NCBI RefSeq assembly: GCF_003994485.1
Contig: NZ_RZNJ01000007.1
Coordinates: 1-64,000, forward strand
DNA: 64,000 nt
Origin: Arsenicitalea aurantiaca
Lineage (GTDB): Bacteria > Pseudomonadota > Alphaproteobacteria > Rhizobiales > Devosiaceae
Direction: 5' to 3'
This document shows, piece after piece, positions 53,823 through 63,733 of the stretch. The first letter of the stretch is position 1; each line of letters begins with the position of its first letter. A model generated the notes under the pieces. That model was not told the origin of the DNA. It made no database searches and was given only the letters and a program-made list of their open reading frames with translations. The position numbers and the translations under genes were made by a program.

Positions 53823-55325
53823 ATGTCCACGGCAGGCAAAATGGCGACTAGCTTCGATCTCGATCTCGACGGGGATACCCTGCATGAGGAATGCGGGGTG
53901 TTCGGCATTCTGGGGCATCCCGATGCATCGGCCCTCACAGCACTCGGGCTGCATGCGCTGCAGCATCGCGGGCAGGAAGCCGCGGGCATCGTCTCGTTCG
54001 ACGGGCGGCAGTTCCATTCCGAACGCCAGCTCGGGCTCGTCGGCGATCATTTCACCAATCCGATGACGCTGGCGCGCGTGCCCGGCAACATGGCGATGGG
54101 CCATGTGCGCTACTCGACCACGGGCGAGACCATTCTGCGGAACGTGCAGCCGCTCTTTGCCGAACTCGAGGTCGGTGGCATCGCCATTGCCCACAATGGC
54201 AACCTCACCAACGGCCTGACGCTTCGGCGCCGGTTGATCGCGCAGGGCGCGATCTGCCAGTCGACATCCGACACCGAAGTGGTGCTGCACCTGATCGCAA
54301 GGTCCCAGCGCGCCTCGTCCTCGGACCGGTTCGTGGATGCACTCGGCGCGATCGAAGGCGCTTATGCCATGGTCGCGATGACCCGCACCAAGCTCATCGG
54401 CGCGCGCGACCCCAACGGCATTCGCCCGCTGGTGCTGGGAGAGCTGGACGGTAAGCCGATCTTCGCCTCGGAGACCTGCGCGCTCGACATCATCGGCGCC
54501 AAGTTCATCCGCGATGTGGAGAACGGCGAGGTCGTGGTCTGCGAGATCCAGGCCGATGGCACGATCACCGTGGAATCCTACAAGCCCTTCCCGCCGCGCC
54601 CCGAGCGCATGTGCCTGTTCGAATACGTCTATTTCGCCCGTCCCGATTCCATGGTCGCCGGCCGCAGCGTTTACGCCGCCCGCAAGGCCATGGGCTACAA
54701 TCTCGCGCGCGAGGCCCCGGTCGAGGCCGATGTCGTGGTGCCCGTGCCCGATGGAGGGACGCCGGCCGCCATCGGCTATGCGCAGGCGAGCGGCATCCCG
54801 TTCGAGCTCGGCATCATCCGCAATCACTATGTGGGCCGCACCTTCATCGAGCCCACCCAGTCGATCCGCGCCTTCGGCGTCAAGCTCAAGCATTCGGCCA
54901 ATCGCGCCGAGATCGAGGGCAAGCGGGTGGTGCTGGTGGACGATTCGATCGTGCGCGGCACGACGTCGGTCAAGATCGTGCAGATGATCCGCGATGCGGG
55001 CGCCCGGGAAGTGCATATCCGCGTCGCAAGCCCGATGATCTTTCATTCCGACTATTACGGCATCGACACGCCGGACCCGGAAAACCTTCTCGCGAACCAG
55101 CATCCGGACCTGGCCTCGATGTGCCGGTTCATCGGGGCGGATTCCTTGCAATTTCTGTCGATCGACGGGCTCTACGAAGCCGTCGGTGGCGAGAAGCGCA
55201 ATCCCAAGGCGCCCCAGTTCACCGACCATTATTTCACGGGCGATTATCCGACCTCGCTCACCGATCTCAACGGCCGCGCCAAGAACGAGCCAAAGAAGAT
55301 CTCCCTGCTCAAGGAAGCCGGCTAA
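53823..55325 (+). CDS. purF: Amidophosphoribosyltransferase
   Basis: First step of purine synthesis: PRPP plus glutamine to phosphoribosylamine. The 500-residue enzyme has an N-terminal glutaminase whose nucleophile Cys24 (LHEECGVFGILGHPD) is exposed after propeptide removal, and a phosphoribosyltransferase domain with the PRPP loop VVLVDDSIVRGTTSVKIV. Its neighbours are cvpA and an SDR gene 3 bases downstream, the common Hyphomicrobiales order. Confidence 0.97.
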   Translation: MSTAGKMATSFDLDLDGDTLHEECGVFGILGHPDASALTALGLHALQHRGQEAAGIVSFDGRQFHSERQLGLVGDHFTNPMTLARVPGNMAMGHVRYSTTGETILRNVQPLFAELEVGGIAIAHNGNLTNGLTLRRRLIAQGAICQSTSDTEVVLHLIARSQRASSSDRFVDALGAIEGAYAMVAMTRTKLIGARDPNGIRPLVLGELDGKPIFASETCALDIIGAKFIRDVENGEVVVCEIQADGTITVESYKPFPPRPERMCLFEYVYFARPDSMVAGRSVYAARKAMGYNLAREAPVEADVVVPVPDGGTPAAIGYAQASGIPFELGIIRNHYVGRTFIEPTQSIRAFGVKLKHSANRAEIEGKRVVLVDDSIVRGTTSVKIVQMIRDAGAREVHIRVASPMIFHSDYYGIDTPDPENLLANQHPDLASMCRFIGADSLQFLSIDGLYEAVGGEKRNPKAPQFTDHYFTGDYPTSLTDLNGRAKNEPKKISLLKEAG

Positions 55326-55328
55326 TAG

Positions 55329-56063
55329 ATGACTGAAGAAAAGACACTTTCGGGCAAGGTGGTGCTCGTCACCGGCGCGTCGCGCGGCATCGGCTATGCG
55401 GCCGCACGCGAAGCGGCCCGGCGCGGGGCACATGTGATCGTCGTCGCGCGCACGGTGGGCGGGCTCGAGGAGCTGGATGACGAAATCCAGGCGCTCGGGT
55501 CCACCACCACGCTCGTGCCGCTCGACCTGGCGGATGGCGACGCCATCGACCGGCTGGGCGCGGCGATCTTCGAACGCTGGGGCATGCTGGACGGGCTCGT
55601 GGGCAATGCAGGCCAGCTCGGCACGCTGAGCCCCCTCGCCCATGTGACGCCCAAGGAATTCGACAAGGTCTTTTCGCTCAACGTCACGGCAAACTATCGG
55701 CTGGTGCGCTCGACGGACCTGCTGCTGCGCCAGTCGAGCGCTGGCCGCGCCGTCTTCGTCTCCTCCTCATCGGCGCATACGGCCAAGCCCTATTGGGGCC
55801 CCTATGCGGCTAGCAAGGCGGCGCTGGAAGCGCTGGTGAAGAGCTATTCGGGCGAGATCGAGCAGACTTCCGTGCGCGCCAACGTCTTCTATCCGGGCCC
55901 GGTGCGGACGGCGATGCGGGCCCGCGCCATGCCCGGAGAAGATCCCGACACCCTGCCGCTGCCGGCCGACATCGCCGGCCAGCTGATCGACATGATCGAA
56001 CCCGGCTTCACCCGCAACGCGTCCCGGTTCGACGTTCGCGAAGGCGTCTGGTCCGAGCTCTGA
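55329..56063 (+). CDS. Short-chain dehydrogenase downstream of purF
   Basis: A 244-residue classical SDR. Cofactor motif TGASRGIGYAAAREA, NAG in GNAGQLGTLSPLAHV, and active-site Ser and YxxxK in VFVSSSSAHTAKP and GPYAASKAALEALVKS are intact. Resembles the YciK-like proteins that follow purF in Rhizobiales. The three-base spacing implies one operon; the substrate is unknown. Confidence 0.9.
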   Translation: MTEEKTLSGKVVLVTGASRGIGYAAAREAARRGAHVIVVARTVGGLEELDDEIQALGSTTTLVPLDLADGDAIDRLGAAIFERWGMLDGLVGNAGQLGTLSPLAHVTPKEFDKVFSLNVTANYRLVRSTDLLLRQSSAGRAVFVSSSSAHTAKPYWGPYAASKAALEALVKSYSGEIEQTSVRANVFYPGPVRTAMRARAMPGEDPDTLPLPADIAGQLIDMIEPGFTRNASRFDVREGVWSEL

Positions 56064-56078
56064 GCGAAGGGCCCGGGC

Positions 56079-57356
56079 TCAGTCCGGCGCCCGGCTCACC
56101 AGGAGCTTGTCGACGCGCCGGCCGTCCAGGTCGACGACCTCGAACCGCCAGCCATTGCGATCGAACGCCTCCCCGACCTCGGGCAGGCGGCCGAGTTCGG
56201 AGATCACGTAGCCGGCGAGCGTTTCGAAATCGCCGCTGCGCGCGATCCGCACGCCGAGCGCATCGCCCATTTCGTCGACGGGCATCCAGCCGGCGATGAG
56301 CCAAGACCCGTCCTCGCGCGTAACAAAGGCAGGCTCCGCCTCACCCTCGTTCTGGAACGAGCCGGTGATGGCCTCGAGCACGTCGCCCGAGCTGATCACC
56401 CCCTCGAAGTGCCCATACTCGTCGAAGACGAGCGCCAGATGCACCGTGGAGGCCCTGATCGCCTTCAGCACATCGAGCGCATGGGTGCGGTCCATCACCA
56501 CCGGCGCCTCGCGCACCAGCTTGCGGATGTCGAGTGGCCGGCCTTCGGCATAGACGTTGATGAGATCCTTGCGCAGCAGGACCCCGATGATGGCGTCGGC
56601 ATCGCCGTCCTGCACCGGCAGGCGTGTGCGCTTGGAGGCGCGGAGCTGCTTTTCGATCACTGCGGGGGGATCGGCGAGATCGATGATCTCCACCTCGCGC
56701 CGCGGTGTCATCAGCCCGCGTGCCGAGCGATCGGCAAAGCGCATCACGCCCGCGATCATCTCGCGCTCGGCGCTTTCGATGACGCCGGCGCTCGTCGCCT
56801 CGGCGAGAATGGTGCGGATTTCCTCCTCGGTCACCCGCTCCTCTGCGGCGCCCGACTGGCCGAGAAGCCTCAGCACCAGCTTGCCCGAGACGTCGAGCAG
56901 CCATACGAGCGGCGCCGCAACGGTTGCGATCAGCGCCATCAGCGGGGCAACGCGCGAGGCGACGGCTTCGGGGTTACGGAGCGCGATCTGCTTGGGGACC
57001 AGTTCGCCGACGATCAGCGAGAGATAGGTGATGGCAACGACGACGATACCGACGCCGAGCGGATCGGCAAGGCCGGGCGCAAGGCCGAGTTCGCGCAGTG
57101 TCTCGGCGAGACGGGCGCCCAGCGTCGCGCCGGAAAAGGCGCCAGACAGGATGCCGACAAGCGTGATGCCGATCTGGACGCTCGACAGGAAACGGCCGGG
57201 GTCCTTGGCGAGCCGCAACGCGGTCGCGGCCCCCCGGCTTTCGGCCGCCATCGCCTGAAGGCGGGCGGGCCGGGACGAGACGACGGCCAGTTCGGACATG
57301 GCCAGCACGCCGTTGACCATGGTCAGGACGGCGACGATCAATATTTCGATGAACAC
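56079..57356 (-). CDS. CNNM/CorC family transporter-associated protein (hemolysin family)
   Basis: A 425-residue inner-membrane protein. An N-terminal DUF21/CNNM domain with three or four spans (FIEILIVAVLTMVNGVLAMS, GVGIVVVAITYLSLIVGELV) is followed by a CBS pair (about 215-335, MTPRREVEIIDLADPPAVIE, HFEGVISSGDVLEAITG) and a CorC/HlyC C-terminal domain. Family members move Mg2+ or Co2+ or regulate such transport; some were first described as hemolysins. Convergent with the SDR gene (16 bases). Confidence 0.88.
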   Translation of the reverse strand: MFIEILIVAVLTMVNGVLAMSELAVVSSRPARLQAMAAESRGAATALRLAKDPGRFLSSVQIGITLVGILSGAFSGATLGARLAETLRELGLAPGLADPLGVGIVVVAITYLSLIVGELVPKQIALRNPEAVASRVAPLMALIATVAAPLVWLLDVSGKLVLRLLGQSGAAEERVTEEEIRTILAEATSAGVIESAEREMIAGVMRFADRSARGLMTPRREVEIIDLADPPAVIEKQLRASKRTRLPVQDGDADAIIGVLLRKDLINVYAEGRPLDIRKLVREAPVVMDRTHALDVLKAIRASTVHLALVFDEYGHFEGVISSGDVLEAITGSFQNEGEAEPAFVTREDGSWLIAGWMPVDEMGDALGVRIARSGDFETLAGYVISELGRLPEVGEAFDRNGWRFEVVDLDGRRVDKLLVSRAPD

Positions 57357-57447
57357 TCTGAAGCGATCCTGCGACCCCGCACTCTTTATCGGGGCGCTTG
57401 AGCCGCTGAATCATAGGGCACAAGCCCGGCGCTTGGAATAGCGCAGG

Positions 57448-58878
57448 CTAGTCGTCCTTCACATAGGGGTTCTTGCCGCCCCGGACCCAGAAGCGGATTG
57501 GCGTGCCGGGCATGTCGAAGGCCTCGCGCATACCGTTGACGAGGTAGCGCACATAGGATTGCGGCAGGGCGTCGGGTCGCGAGGCGAAGACGATGAAGCT
57601 GGGCGGGCGCATCTTGGCCTGCGTCATGTAGCGCAGCTTGAGCCGGCGTCCCGAGACGGCCGGAGGTGGGTGCCCCTCGATCATTCCGGCGAGCCAGCGA
57701 TTGAGCCGCGCTGTAGAGATATGGGTGTTCCAGACCTTCTCGATGGCGAAGATGGCCTTCATCAGCTTGTCGATGTTCCGACCCTGTAGCCCCGAAATCG
57801 TCACGAGGGGCACGCCGCGCAATTGAGGCAGCAGCCGTTCGCAGGCCTCGCGCATCGCAGAGAGCGCCGCATTCTTGTCCTCGATCAGATCCCATTTGTT
57901 GAGCGCGATCACCAGCGCCCGCCCCTCGCGCTCGACGAGATCGGCGAGGGCCAGATCCTGCTTCTCGAACGGGATGGTGGCGTCGAGCATCAGCACGACC
58001 ACTTCGGCATACTGGATGGCGCGCAGCGCATCGCCGACGGCAAGCTTTTCGAGCTTCTCCTGCACGCGCGAGCGGCGGCGGATGCCGGCGGTGTCGACGA
58101 GGTTGACCGTGCGTCCTTCCCATTCCCAAGGCACCATGATGCTGTCGCGGGTGATGCCCGCCTCGGGCCCGGTCAGCACGCGCTCTTCGCCCACCAACCG
58201 GTTGACGAGGGTCGACTTGCCGGCATTGGGCCGGCCGATGATGGCGACGTTGAGGTAGCGGTTGGGGTTCCAGCGGAGCGCCGGCCCCTCCTCGGTCGAG
58301 CCGTCGTCCTCGGGCAGGTCGACATCCACCTGCGGCAGATACTGCTCGAGGCTCTCGCGCGCCTGCTCCTGCGCCTCGGCGGCCCGGTCGATGGCCTGGG
58401 AGACGATGGAGTGGAGGTCCGAAAGCCCGAGCCCATGCTCAGCCGAAAGCGCGATGGGCTCGCCGAAGCCGAGCTTGAAGGCCTCGATCAGGCCGGGCTC
58501 GGCCTCGCGTCCCTCGGCCTTGTTGCCGACGAGGTGGACATCCTTGCCCGCCTTGCGCAGCACCTGCGCGAAGCGCTGGTCGAGCGGGGTCACCCCGGCG
58601 CGCGCATCGAACATGAAGAGGATGACGTCGGCCTCAGCGATTGCGAGCTCGGTCTGTCGGCGCATGCGCGATTCGAGGCTGTCGTCGGTGACGTCCTCAT
58701 AGCCGGCCGTATCGAGCACACGGAACTTCAGGTCCGCAATCCGGCCTTCGGCTTCCCGCCGGTCCCGGGTGACGCCGGGCGTGTCGTCGACGAGCGCGAT
58801 CTTGCGCCCGACGAGGCGATTAAAAAGGGTCGACTTGCCGACATTCGGCCGGCCGACAATGGCGACGGTGACGCTCAT
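57448..58878 (-). CDS. der: Ribosome biogenesis GTPase Der
   Basis: Der (EngA) is an essential tandem GTPase in 50S assembly. The 476-residue protein has two G domains, [17 protein letters not shown] (about 8-24) and [17 protein letters not shown] (about 215-232), each with its DTAGxE-type and NKxD-type motifs, then a KH-like RNA-binding end. It lies 40 bases downstream of the YfgM-like gene; the bamB that often sits between them in Gammaproteobacteria is absent. Confidence 0.97.
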   Translation of the reverse strand: MSVTVAIVGRPNVGKSTLFNRLVGRKIALVDDTPGVTRDRREAEGRIADLKFRVLDTAGYEDVTDDSLESRMRRQTELAIAEADVILFMFDARAGVTPLDQRFAQVLRKAGKDVHLVGNKAEGREAEPGLIEAFKLGFGEPIALSAEHGLGLSDLHSIVSQAIDRAAEAQEQARESLEQYLPQVDVDLPEDDGSTEEGPALRWNPNRYLNVAIIGRPNAGKSTLVNRLVGEERVLTGPEAGITRDSIMVPWEWEGRTVNLVDTAGIRRRSRVQEKLEKLAVGDALRAIQYAEVVVLMLDATIPFEKQDLALADLVEREGRALVIALNKWDLIEDKNAALSAMREACERLLPQLRGVPLVTISGLQGRNIDKLMKAIFAIEKVWNTHISTARLNRWLAGMIEGHPPPAVSGRRLKLRYMTQAKMRPPSFIVFASRPDALPQSYVRYLVNGMREAFDMPGTPIRFWVRGGKNPYVKDD

Positions 58879-58918
58879 TGCCGCGTCCTTCCTGCAAAAT
58901 GGTCAGGCGGTGCGCCCG

Positions 58919-59797
58919 TCAGTTCCCGGCCGGGGTCGTATCCGGGATGAGTTCGTCGGCGGGCACGGCATCGTCTGCCGGCGCCTCGGCCGCAGGCGCT
59001 TCGGACGCCGGCTCGGCCTCTACGGCCGGAGGTGCGGCTTCGGCGGGCGCGTCCTCGGCAGCCGGCGCTTCCTCGACAAGGGCCGGCTCGGCCGCAGGAT
59101 CGGGCTCGGCTTCGGCGGCGCTCTCGAGCGGAGGCTCCACCCCGTCGCCCTCCGAAAGGACCTGCAGCAGGAAAAGCTGCACGCGGTTGCGCGTCTGCGG
59201 GTTCACCTGGGGATCGTTCGTGATCGCCTCGAAGCTCGCCGCGGCGCCGGCGAGATCGCCCGCGCGGTACTGGACGAGCCCGAGGGCTTCGCGGGCCGCG
59301 TTGCGCATCGGGTTTTCAGGGGAGATCAGCCCACCGACGCGCGTCTGCACGGCCGACACGTCACCGCCATCAACGAGCAGATTGGCCGCAAAGACGAGGG
59401 CCAGTTCGCGAAGGCGCTGATTGTTGATGCTGCCGGCGAGCGCATCATAGGCGGCGATGGCCTCTGCCGTCTGTCCGCTCTCGGCGAGAATGGCCGCCTG
59501 GCGGAAGCGCGCGAGGATCGGGTAGCCACCGACATTGGTGTCGATGACGCCGTTGAGCGCCGCCTGAGCCGCAGCCGCATCGTCGCCATCGGCGATGTCG
59601 AGCGCGGCGTAGAACTCGTCCGAAGCACGCGCCGCATTGGAGTTCTGCCACCACGACCAGCCCTCGCTCGCGGCCACAATGAGCACGACACCCACGGCTG
59701 CGCCGATCACATAGGGCCCGAAGCTGCGCCAAAGGGCGCGCATGCGATCGCCGCGGAGCTCTTCATTGACTTCGCGGAGAATGGTATCGTTGGACAT
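58919..59797 (-). CDS. YfgM-like tetratricopeptide membrane protein
   Basis: A 292-residue protein with one N-terminal span (FGPYVIGAAVGVVLIVAAS) and a TPR-like helical region (QAALNGVIDTNVGGYPILAR, AIAAYDALAGSINNQRLREL). The last 75 residues are a Pro/Ala/Glu-rich tail. E. coli YfgM links the Sec translocon to periplasmic chaperones; a similar role is inferred. The start at 59,797 begins MSNDTILREVNEELR. Upstream of der, likely co-transcribed. Confidence 0.82.
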   Translation of the reverse strand: MSNDTILREVNEELRGDRMRALWRSFGPYVIGAAVGVVLIVAASEGWSWWQNSNAARASDEFYAALDIADGDDAAAAQAALNGVIDTNVGGYPILARFRQAAILAESGQTAEAIAAYDALAGSINNQRLRELALVFAANLLVDGGDVSAVQTRVGGLISPENPMRNAAREALGLVQYRAGDLAGAAASFEAITNDPQVNPQTRNRVQLFLLQVLSEGDGVEPPLESAAEAEPDPAAEPALVEEAPAAEDAPAEAAPPAVEAEPASEAPAAEAPADDAVPADELIPDTTPAGN

Positions 59798-59898
59798 TGA
59801 AAGCCTTGGACTGCGGGGCCGAATTTGGCCGCACAATAGTCACCGCGCCCCCCGAATGCAAACGCTTCGCGGCCCCGACGCGCCAAGGTTTTGGCCGG

Positions 59899-60879
59899 TC
59901 AGCCCAGCTCCGCGCGAAGCTGCGCGGCGAGGTCGAGGGCGGCCAGGCAAACCTCCTCGATGCGGCTCGACGCCGCCCAGTCTCCGGTCGCCGCAAGACC
60001 CATTTGGGCATCGTGCCACGGCCCGGGCCGCCCGGTGCGCCTGACGATGGCCGAGCGCCAGCGATGGGACCGGATCATGTCGGGGGTCCCGAGCCCGCCC
60101 GGGATGGCGGCGCGCATGGCCTCGAAGAGGATGGGCGCCAAAAGCCCCGGCGGCGTATCGAGATGGTGGCGGGAAAAACCGCTGCGCGTGTGGGCAACGA
60201 GCGTCGTCGAACCGGCCGGCCGCCCCGGCTTGCTGCTGTCGACTGAAATCCAACGGATCGGCCCATCCATCACCTTGGCGGCGATCCAGTCGATGGGGAG
60301 CGCCCGGTCATAGCCGAGCATCAGGGCGTGAGAGGCCTTCATCTGGCCCGCATAGAAACCGAGCCCCGGCGCCAGTTTGGCGAAGAGGGCGGCGGTCTGA
60401 TGCGGGGTGGTCGTCGAAACGACGATATCGAAGGACCCGAGGTCCCGGCCGTCGGCGTCGCGCAGCATATGAGCCCCGCCGCCCGGTTCGAGCGGCAGCA
60501 CATCGGTGCCGGCCCTGATATCGAGGCCGTCGGCAAGATGACGGGCAAGGGCGTTCATGGCTGGAGCGCCGACGAAATGGCGCTCGCTCCAGAGCCGCGG
60601 TCCGGTCACCCGGCCGGCCTCGAGATTGACCACCGGCCCCTTCCATTCCGCAACGACGCCCGCCTCCTGCATCGGGGCGATCCAGCGCGCGAAGGCCTCG
60701 GTGCGTATGGTGAAGCACTGCGCGCCATGATCGAACTGAAAATGTCCTTCGCGGCGCGAGGCGGTCCTCCCGCCGACGCCCCTGCCCTTTTCGAAGGCCG
60801 TGATCTCTGCGGCCCCATAAAGAGCACGCGCCAAGGTCAGCCCGCCGATGCCGGCGCCGATGATCGCGACCCGCTTCAC
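59899..60879 (-). CDS. FAD-dependent oxidoreductase, renalase-like
   Basis: A 326-residue protein with the N-terminal Rossmann motif VAIIGAGIGGLTLARALYG and EKGRGVGGRTASRREG, typical of amine-oxidase/renalase-like flavoproteins (COG3380). Residues H-F-Q-F-D-H-G-A-Q follow as in the family. Such enzymes oxidise small amines or NAD(P)H isomers; the substrate here is unknown. Start overlaps the stop of the upstream DUF3429 gene (ATGA), so the two are coupled. Confidence 0.87.
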   Translation of the reverse strand: MKRVAIIGAGIGGLTLARALYGAAEITAFEKGRGVGGRTASRREGHFQFDHGAQCFTIRTEAFARWIAPMQEAGVVAEWKGPVVNLEAGRVTGPRLWSERHFVGAPAMNALARHLADGLDIRAGTDVLPLEPGGGAHMLRDADGRDLGSFDIVVSTTTPHQTAALFAKLAPGLGFYAGQMKASHALMLGYDRALPIDWIAAKVMDGPIRWISVDSSKPGRPAGSTTLVAHTRSGFSRHHLDTPPGLLAPILFEAMRAAIPGGLGTPDMIRSHRWRSAIVRRTGRPGPWHDAQMGLAATGDWAASSRIEEVCLAALDLAAQLRAELG

Positions 60880-61325
60880 GCGAGGATCCCCAGAAGCAAG
60901 GTGACCCCGATGACGAGGGCGCTGATGGCGATCCGGAGTGTCCAGAACCAGTCGGGCCAGAGCCCGGCACGAAAGAGATGGCGATCAACCAGCAGGAGGC
61001 TGCCGAAGACGGCCGCCAGCGAGAGAAAGCCGGCGGTCGGCGGCAGCAACGCTGAAAGCCACGCCAGAAGCGCCAGAAAATTGGACAGGATCAGCAGGCG
61101 CGGCGCCATGCGCTCGGGCGCGAACATCGCCGCCCCCCAGTGGATCCCGCAGATGAAGGCCGCGATGACCGCGCCATAGACCTGAATGGCCTGCAGCCAC
61201 TGCCCCCCGAGAAGCGCGACGTCCACGAGGCCAGCGAGGAACGGCAGCGCGCCTGCCGCCGTGAGGATCAGGGCAATCGTCTGCCGGCTGGCCATGGGCA
61301 TGGTGGGTGACGGTGCATCGGTCAT
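60876..61325 (-). CDS. DUF3429 family membrane protein
   Basis: A 149-residue inner-membrane protein with five spans (TIALILTAAGALPFLAGLVD, AIQVYGAVIAAFICGIHWGA, LLILSNFLALLAWLSALLPP, FWTLRIAISALVIGVTLLLG). The central FICGIHWGAAM matches DUF3429. Function is unknown. Its stop overlaps the renalase-like flavoprotein start, so the two may act together, perhaps in membrane redox chemistry; that is speculation. Confidence 0.8.
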   Translation of the reverse strand: MTDAPSPTMPMASRQTIALILTAAGALPFLAGLVDVALLGGQWLQAIQVYGAVIAAFICGIHWGAAMFAPERMAPRLLILSNFLALLAWLSALLPPTAGFLSLAAVFGSLLLVDRHLFRAGLWPDWFWTLRIAISALVIGVTLLLGILA

Positions 61326-61384
61326 GCCCCGCTTACGCAGAACCAGCCCGATCCGATCACCAAAACGCGATCAGGACCGAGCGA

Positions 61385-62962
61385 TCATTCCCACTCGATC
61401 GTGCCGGGGGGTTTGGAGGTGACGTCGTAGACGACACGGTTGATGCCGCGGACCTCGTTGATGATCCGGGTGGCGGTGCGGCCGAGGAAACCCATGTCGA
61501 AGGGGTAGAAATCGGCGGTCATGCCGTCGACCGAGGTCACGGCGCGGAGCGCGCAGACGAACTCATAGGTGCGGCCATCGCCCATCACGCCCACGGTCTG
61601 CACCGGCAGCAGCACGGCGAAGGCCTGCCAGATCTTGTCGTACTGGCCCGATTTGCGGATTTCGTCGAGATAGATGGCATCGGCCCGGCGCAGGATGTCC
61701 AGCTTTTCGGGCGTGATGCCGCCCGGGCAGCGGATGGCAAGGCCCGGCCCCGGGAAGGGATGGCGCCCGACGAAGCTTTCGGGAAGCCCGAGTTCGCGAC
61801 CGAGCGCCCGCACCTCGTCCTTGAAGAGCTCGCGGAGCGGCTCGACCAGCTCCATGTTCATGCGCTCGGGCAGGCCGCCCACATTGTGGTGGCTCTTGAT
61901 CGTGACCGAGGGGCCGCCGGTGAACGACACGCTTTCGATGACGTCGGGATAAAGGGTGCCCTGGGCGAGGAACTGCGCGCCACCGATCTTCTTTGCCTCG
62001 GCCTCGAAGGTCTCGATGAAGAGCCGCCCGATGGTCTTGCGCTTGGTCTCGGGGTCGGCTTCGCCGGCAAGCTGGGAAAGGAAGAGCTCGGACGCGTCCA
62101 CATGGACGAGTGGGATGTTGTAATGGTCGCGGAACATGGAGACCACTTCGTCCGCCTCGTTGAGCCGCATTAGCCCGTGATCGACGAAAATGCAGGTCAG
62201 CTGGTCCCCGATCGCCTCGTGAATCAGCACGGCCGCCACGGAGGAGTCCACACCCCCCGAAAGCCCGCAGATGACGCGGCCGGAACCCACCTGCGTGCGG
62301 ATTTTTTCGACCGCTTTCTCGCGATAGGCCGCCATGGTCCAGCTCGGCGCGATGCCGCAGATATGGTGGACGAAATTGGCGTAGAGCTTGGCACCATCGG
62401 GGGTGTGCACCACTTCGGGGTGGAACTGCACCGCCCAGATGCGCCGCTCTTCATTGGCGATCATCGCAAAGGGCGCGCCGGCCGACGTGCCCACGATCTC
62501 GAAACCCTCGGGCAGCGCGGTCACGCGGTCGCCATGGCTCATCCAGACCTGATGCTGGGTGCCGAGGTCCCAGACGCCCTCGTAAAGCGCCGAGGGCTTC
62601 TGCACCGTCACGTCCGCCCGCCCGAACTCGCGATGGTGGCCCGCTTCGACCTTGCCGCCGAGCGCCATGCAGAGCGCCTGCTGGCCATAGCAGATGCCGA
62701 GGATCGGCACGCCCGCCTCGAGAAGAGCCGGATGGATCGTCGGCGCGTTTTCGTCCAGCGTCGAAGCCGGGCCGCCCGAAAGCACGATGCCGCGCGGATT
62801 GAGCGCGGCCACCGCATCGCCGGCAGTGTTGAACGGATGGATCTCGCAATAGACCCCGGTTTCGCGGATGCGGCGGGCGATGAGCTGGGTCACCTGCGAG
62901 CCGAAATCGACGATCAGGATGGCGTCTGGCGAAGGGGCGTCTTGGGGCTGGGTCGTGTGCAT
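61385..62962 (-). CDS. guaA: GMP synthase (glutamine-hydrolysing)
   Basis: Aminates XMP to GMP. The 525-residue protein has a class I glutaminase domain (nucleophile Cys in [15 protein letters not shown], His in [10 protein letters not shown]) and an ATP pyrophosphatase domain with the PP-loop [16 protein letters not shown], then the dimerisation domain ending [17 protein letters not shown]. No guanine riboswitch is evident upstream. Monocistronic, divergent from the SRPBCC gene. Confidence 0.97.
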   Translation of the reverse strand: MHTTQPQDAPSPDAILIVDFGSQVTQLIARRIRETGVYCEIHPFNTAGDAVAALNPRGIVLSGGPASTLDENAPTIHPALLEAGVPILGICYGQQALCMALGGKVEAGHHREFGRADVTVQKPSALYEGVWDLGTQHQVWMSHGDRVTALPEGFEIVGTSAGAPFAMIANEERRIWAVQFHPEVVHTPDGAKLYANFVHHICGIAPSWTMAAYREKAVEKIRTQVGSGRVICGLSGGVDSSVAAVLIHEAIGDQLTCIFVDHGLMRLNEADEVVSMFRDHYNIPLVHVDASELFLSQLAGEADPETKRKTIGRLFIETFEAEAKKIGGAQFLAQGTLYPDVIESVSFTGGPSVTIKSHHNVGGLPERMNMELVEPLRELFKDEVRALGRELGLPESFVGRHPFPGPGLAIRCPGGITPEKLDILRRADAIYLDEIRKSGQYDKIWQAFAVLLPVQTVGVMGDGRTYEFVCALRAVTSVDGMTADFYPFDMGFLGRTATRIINEVRGINRVVYDVTSKPPGTIEWE

Positions 62963-63029
62963 GGCGAGGCTTTACGGCGAATCGATGCGGCAGGCAATCG
63001 CGACGGCGGCATGGCCGGCATGCCGACTT

Positions 63030-63055
63030 GTATCTATTTTAGTTTTGACTTAAAC
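63030..63055 (+). promoter_or_regulatory. AT-rich candidate promoter/operator of the SRPBCC-ArsR pair
   Basis: The stretch from TTGTATCTATTTTAG to TTTTGACTTAAAC is markedly AT-rich in a GC-rich genome and contains the imperfect symmetry GTTTT-GACT-TAAAC, about 26 bases before the SRPBCC start. ArsR proteins bind similar AT-rich dyads. Weak evidence. Confidence 0.3.
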
Positions 63056-63080
63056 AGGTGTGCGGAGACAGGAGGACATC

Positions 63081-63725
63081 ATGGATGTTGGAGCCATCAT
63101 TGGCGCGGTGACGCGGACCGTCGCTACACGCACGCGCGACGGAAAATCGATGCGGGTGGTCATCGCCGAGCGCGACTACGAAACGGACATCGAGGATCTC
63201 TGGAACGCGGTGACCGATCCTGACCGGATCGCCCGATGGTTCATGCCGATCGAGGGGTCGGTCGGGCTCGGCGAGCGCTACCAGCTCAAGGGCAATGCCG
63301 GGGGCGAGGTCCTCGCCTGCGACCCGCCGAAGGAATTCAGCGTGACCTGGGAATTCGGTGGGGAAGTGAGCTGGCTCACCGTCTCTCTGAGCCCGGCCGG
63401 CGAAGTCACCCGCCTGCGGCTCGAGCATTCGGCGCATGTGCCCGAAGAGTTCTGGTCGCAATATGGCGCCGGTGCCACGGGCGTCGGCTGGGACATGGCG
63501 CTGATGGGCCTCGGCATGCACATTAAGACCGGGACCGCGACGGTCTGGTCGCCCGAGGAGATCAACGCCTGGTCCGCTTCTGCGGATGGCCGAAGCTTCA
63601 TCGTCCGGTCGGCTGAGGGTTGGGTGGCAGCAGCGATCGCCGATGGTGACGACGCCGATGCCGCGCGCGCGGCCGGCGAGCGCACCAAGGCCTTCTACAC
63701 GGGCGATACCCCGCCGGCGGGGTGA
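63081..63725 (+). CDS. SRPBCC family (AHSA1-type) protein
   Basis: A 214-residue protein with a START-like helix-grip fold: DLWNAVTDPDRIARWFMPIE, GERYQLKGNAGGEVLACDPP and LRLEHSAHVPEEFWSQYGAG are the AHSA1/activator-of-Hsp90-like pattern. Such proteins bind hydrophobic ligands; many are paired with an ArsR regulator, as here. AGGAGGACATC precedes the ATG at 63,081. The ArsR gene begins 8 bases after its stop. Confidence 0.88.
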   Translation: MDVGAIIGAVTRTVATRTRDGKSMRVVIAERDYETDIEDLWNAVTDPDRIARWFMPIEGSVGLGERYQLKGNAGGEVLACDPPKEFSVTWEFGGEVSWLTVSLSPAGEVTRLRLEHSAHVPEEFWSQYGAGATGVGWDMALMGLGMHIKTGTATVWSPEEINAWSASADGRSFIVRSAEGWVAAAIADGDDADAARAAGERTKAFYTGDTPPAG

Positions 63726-63733
63726 GCCCAGCC

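Noticed and set aside
53742-55643. 633-codon minus-strand frame across purF
   Set aside because: Antisense shadow of an unmistakable PurF.
62963-63080. Guanine riboswitch upstream of guaA
   Set aside because: No conserved three-stem aptamer pattern could be found; the gap is short and shared with the divergent SRPBCC gene.
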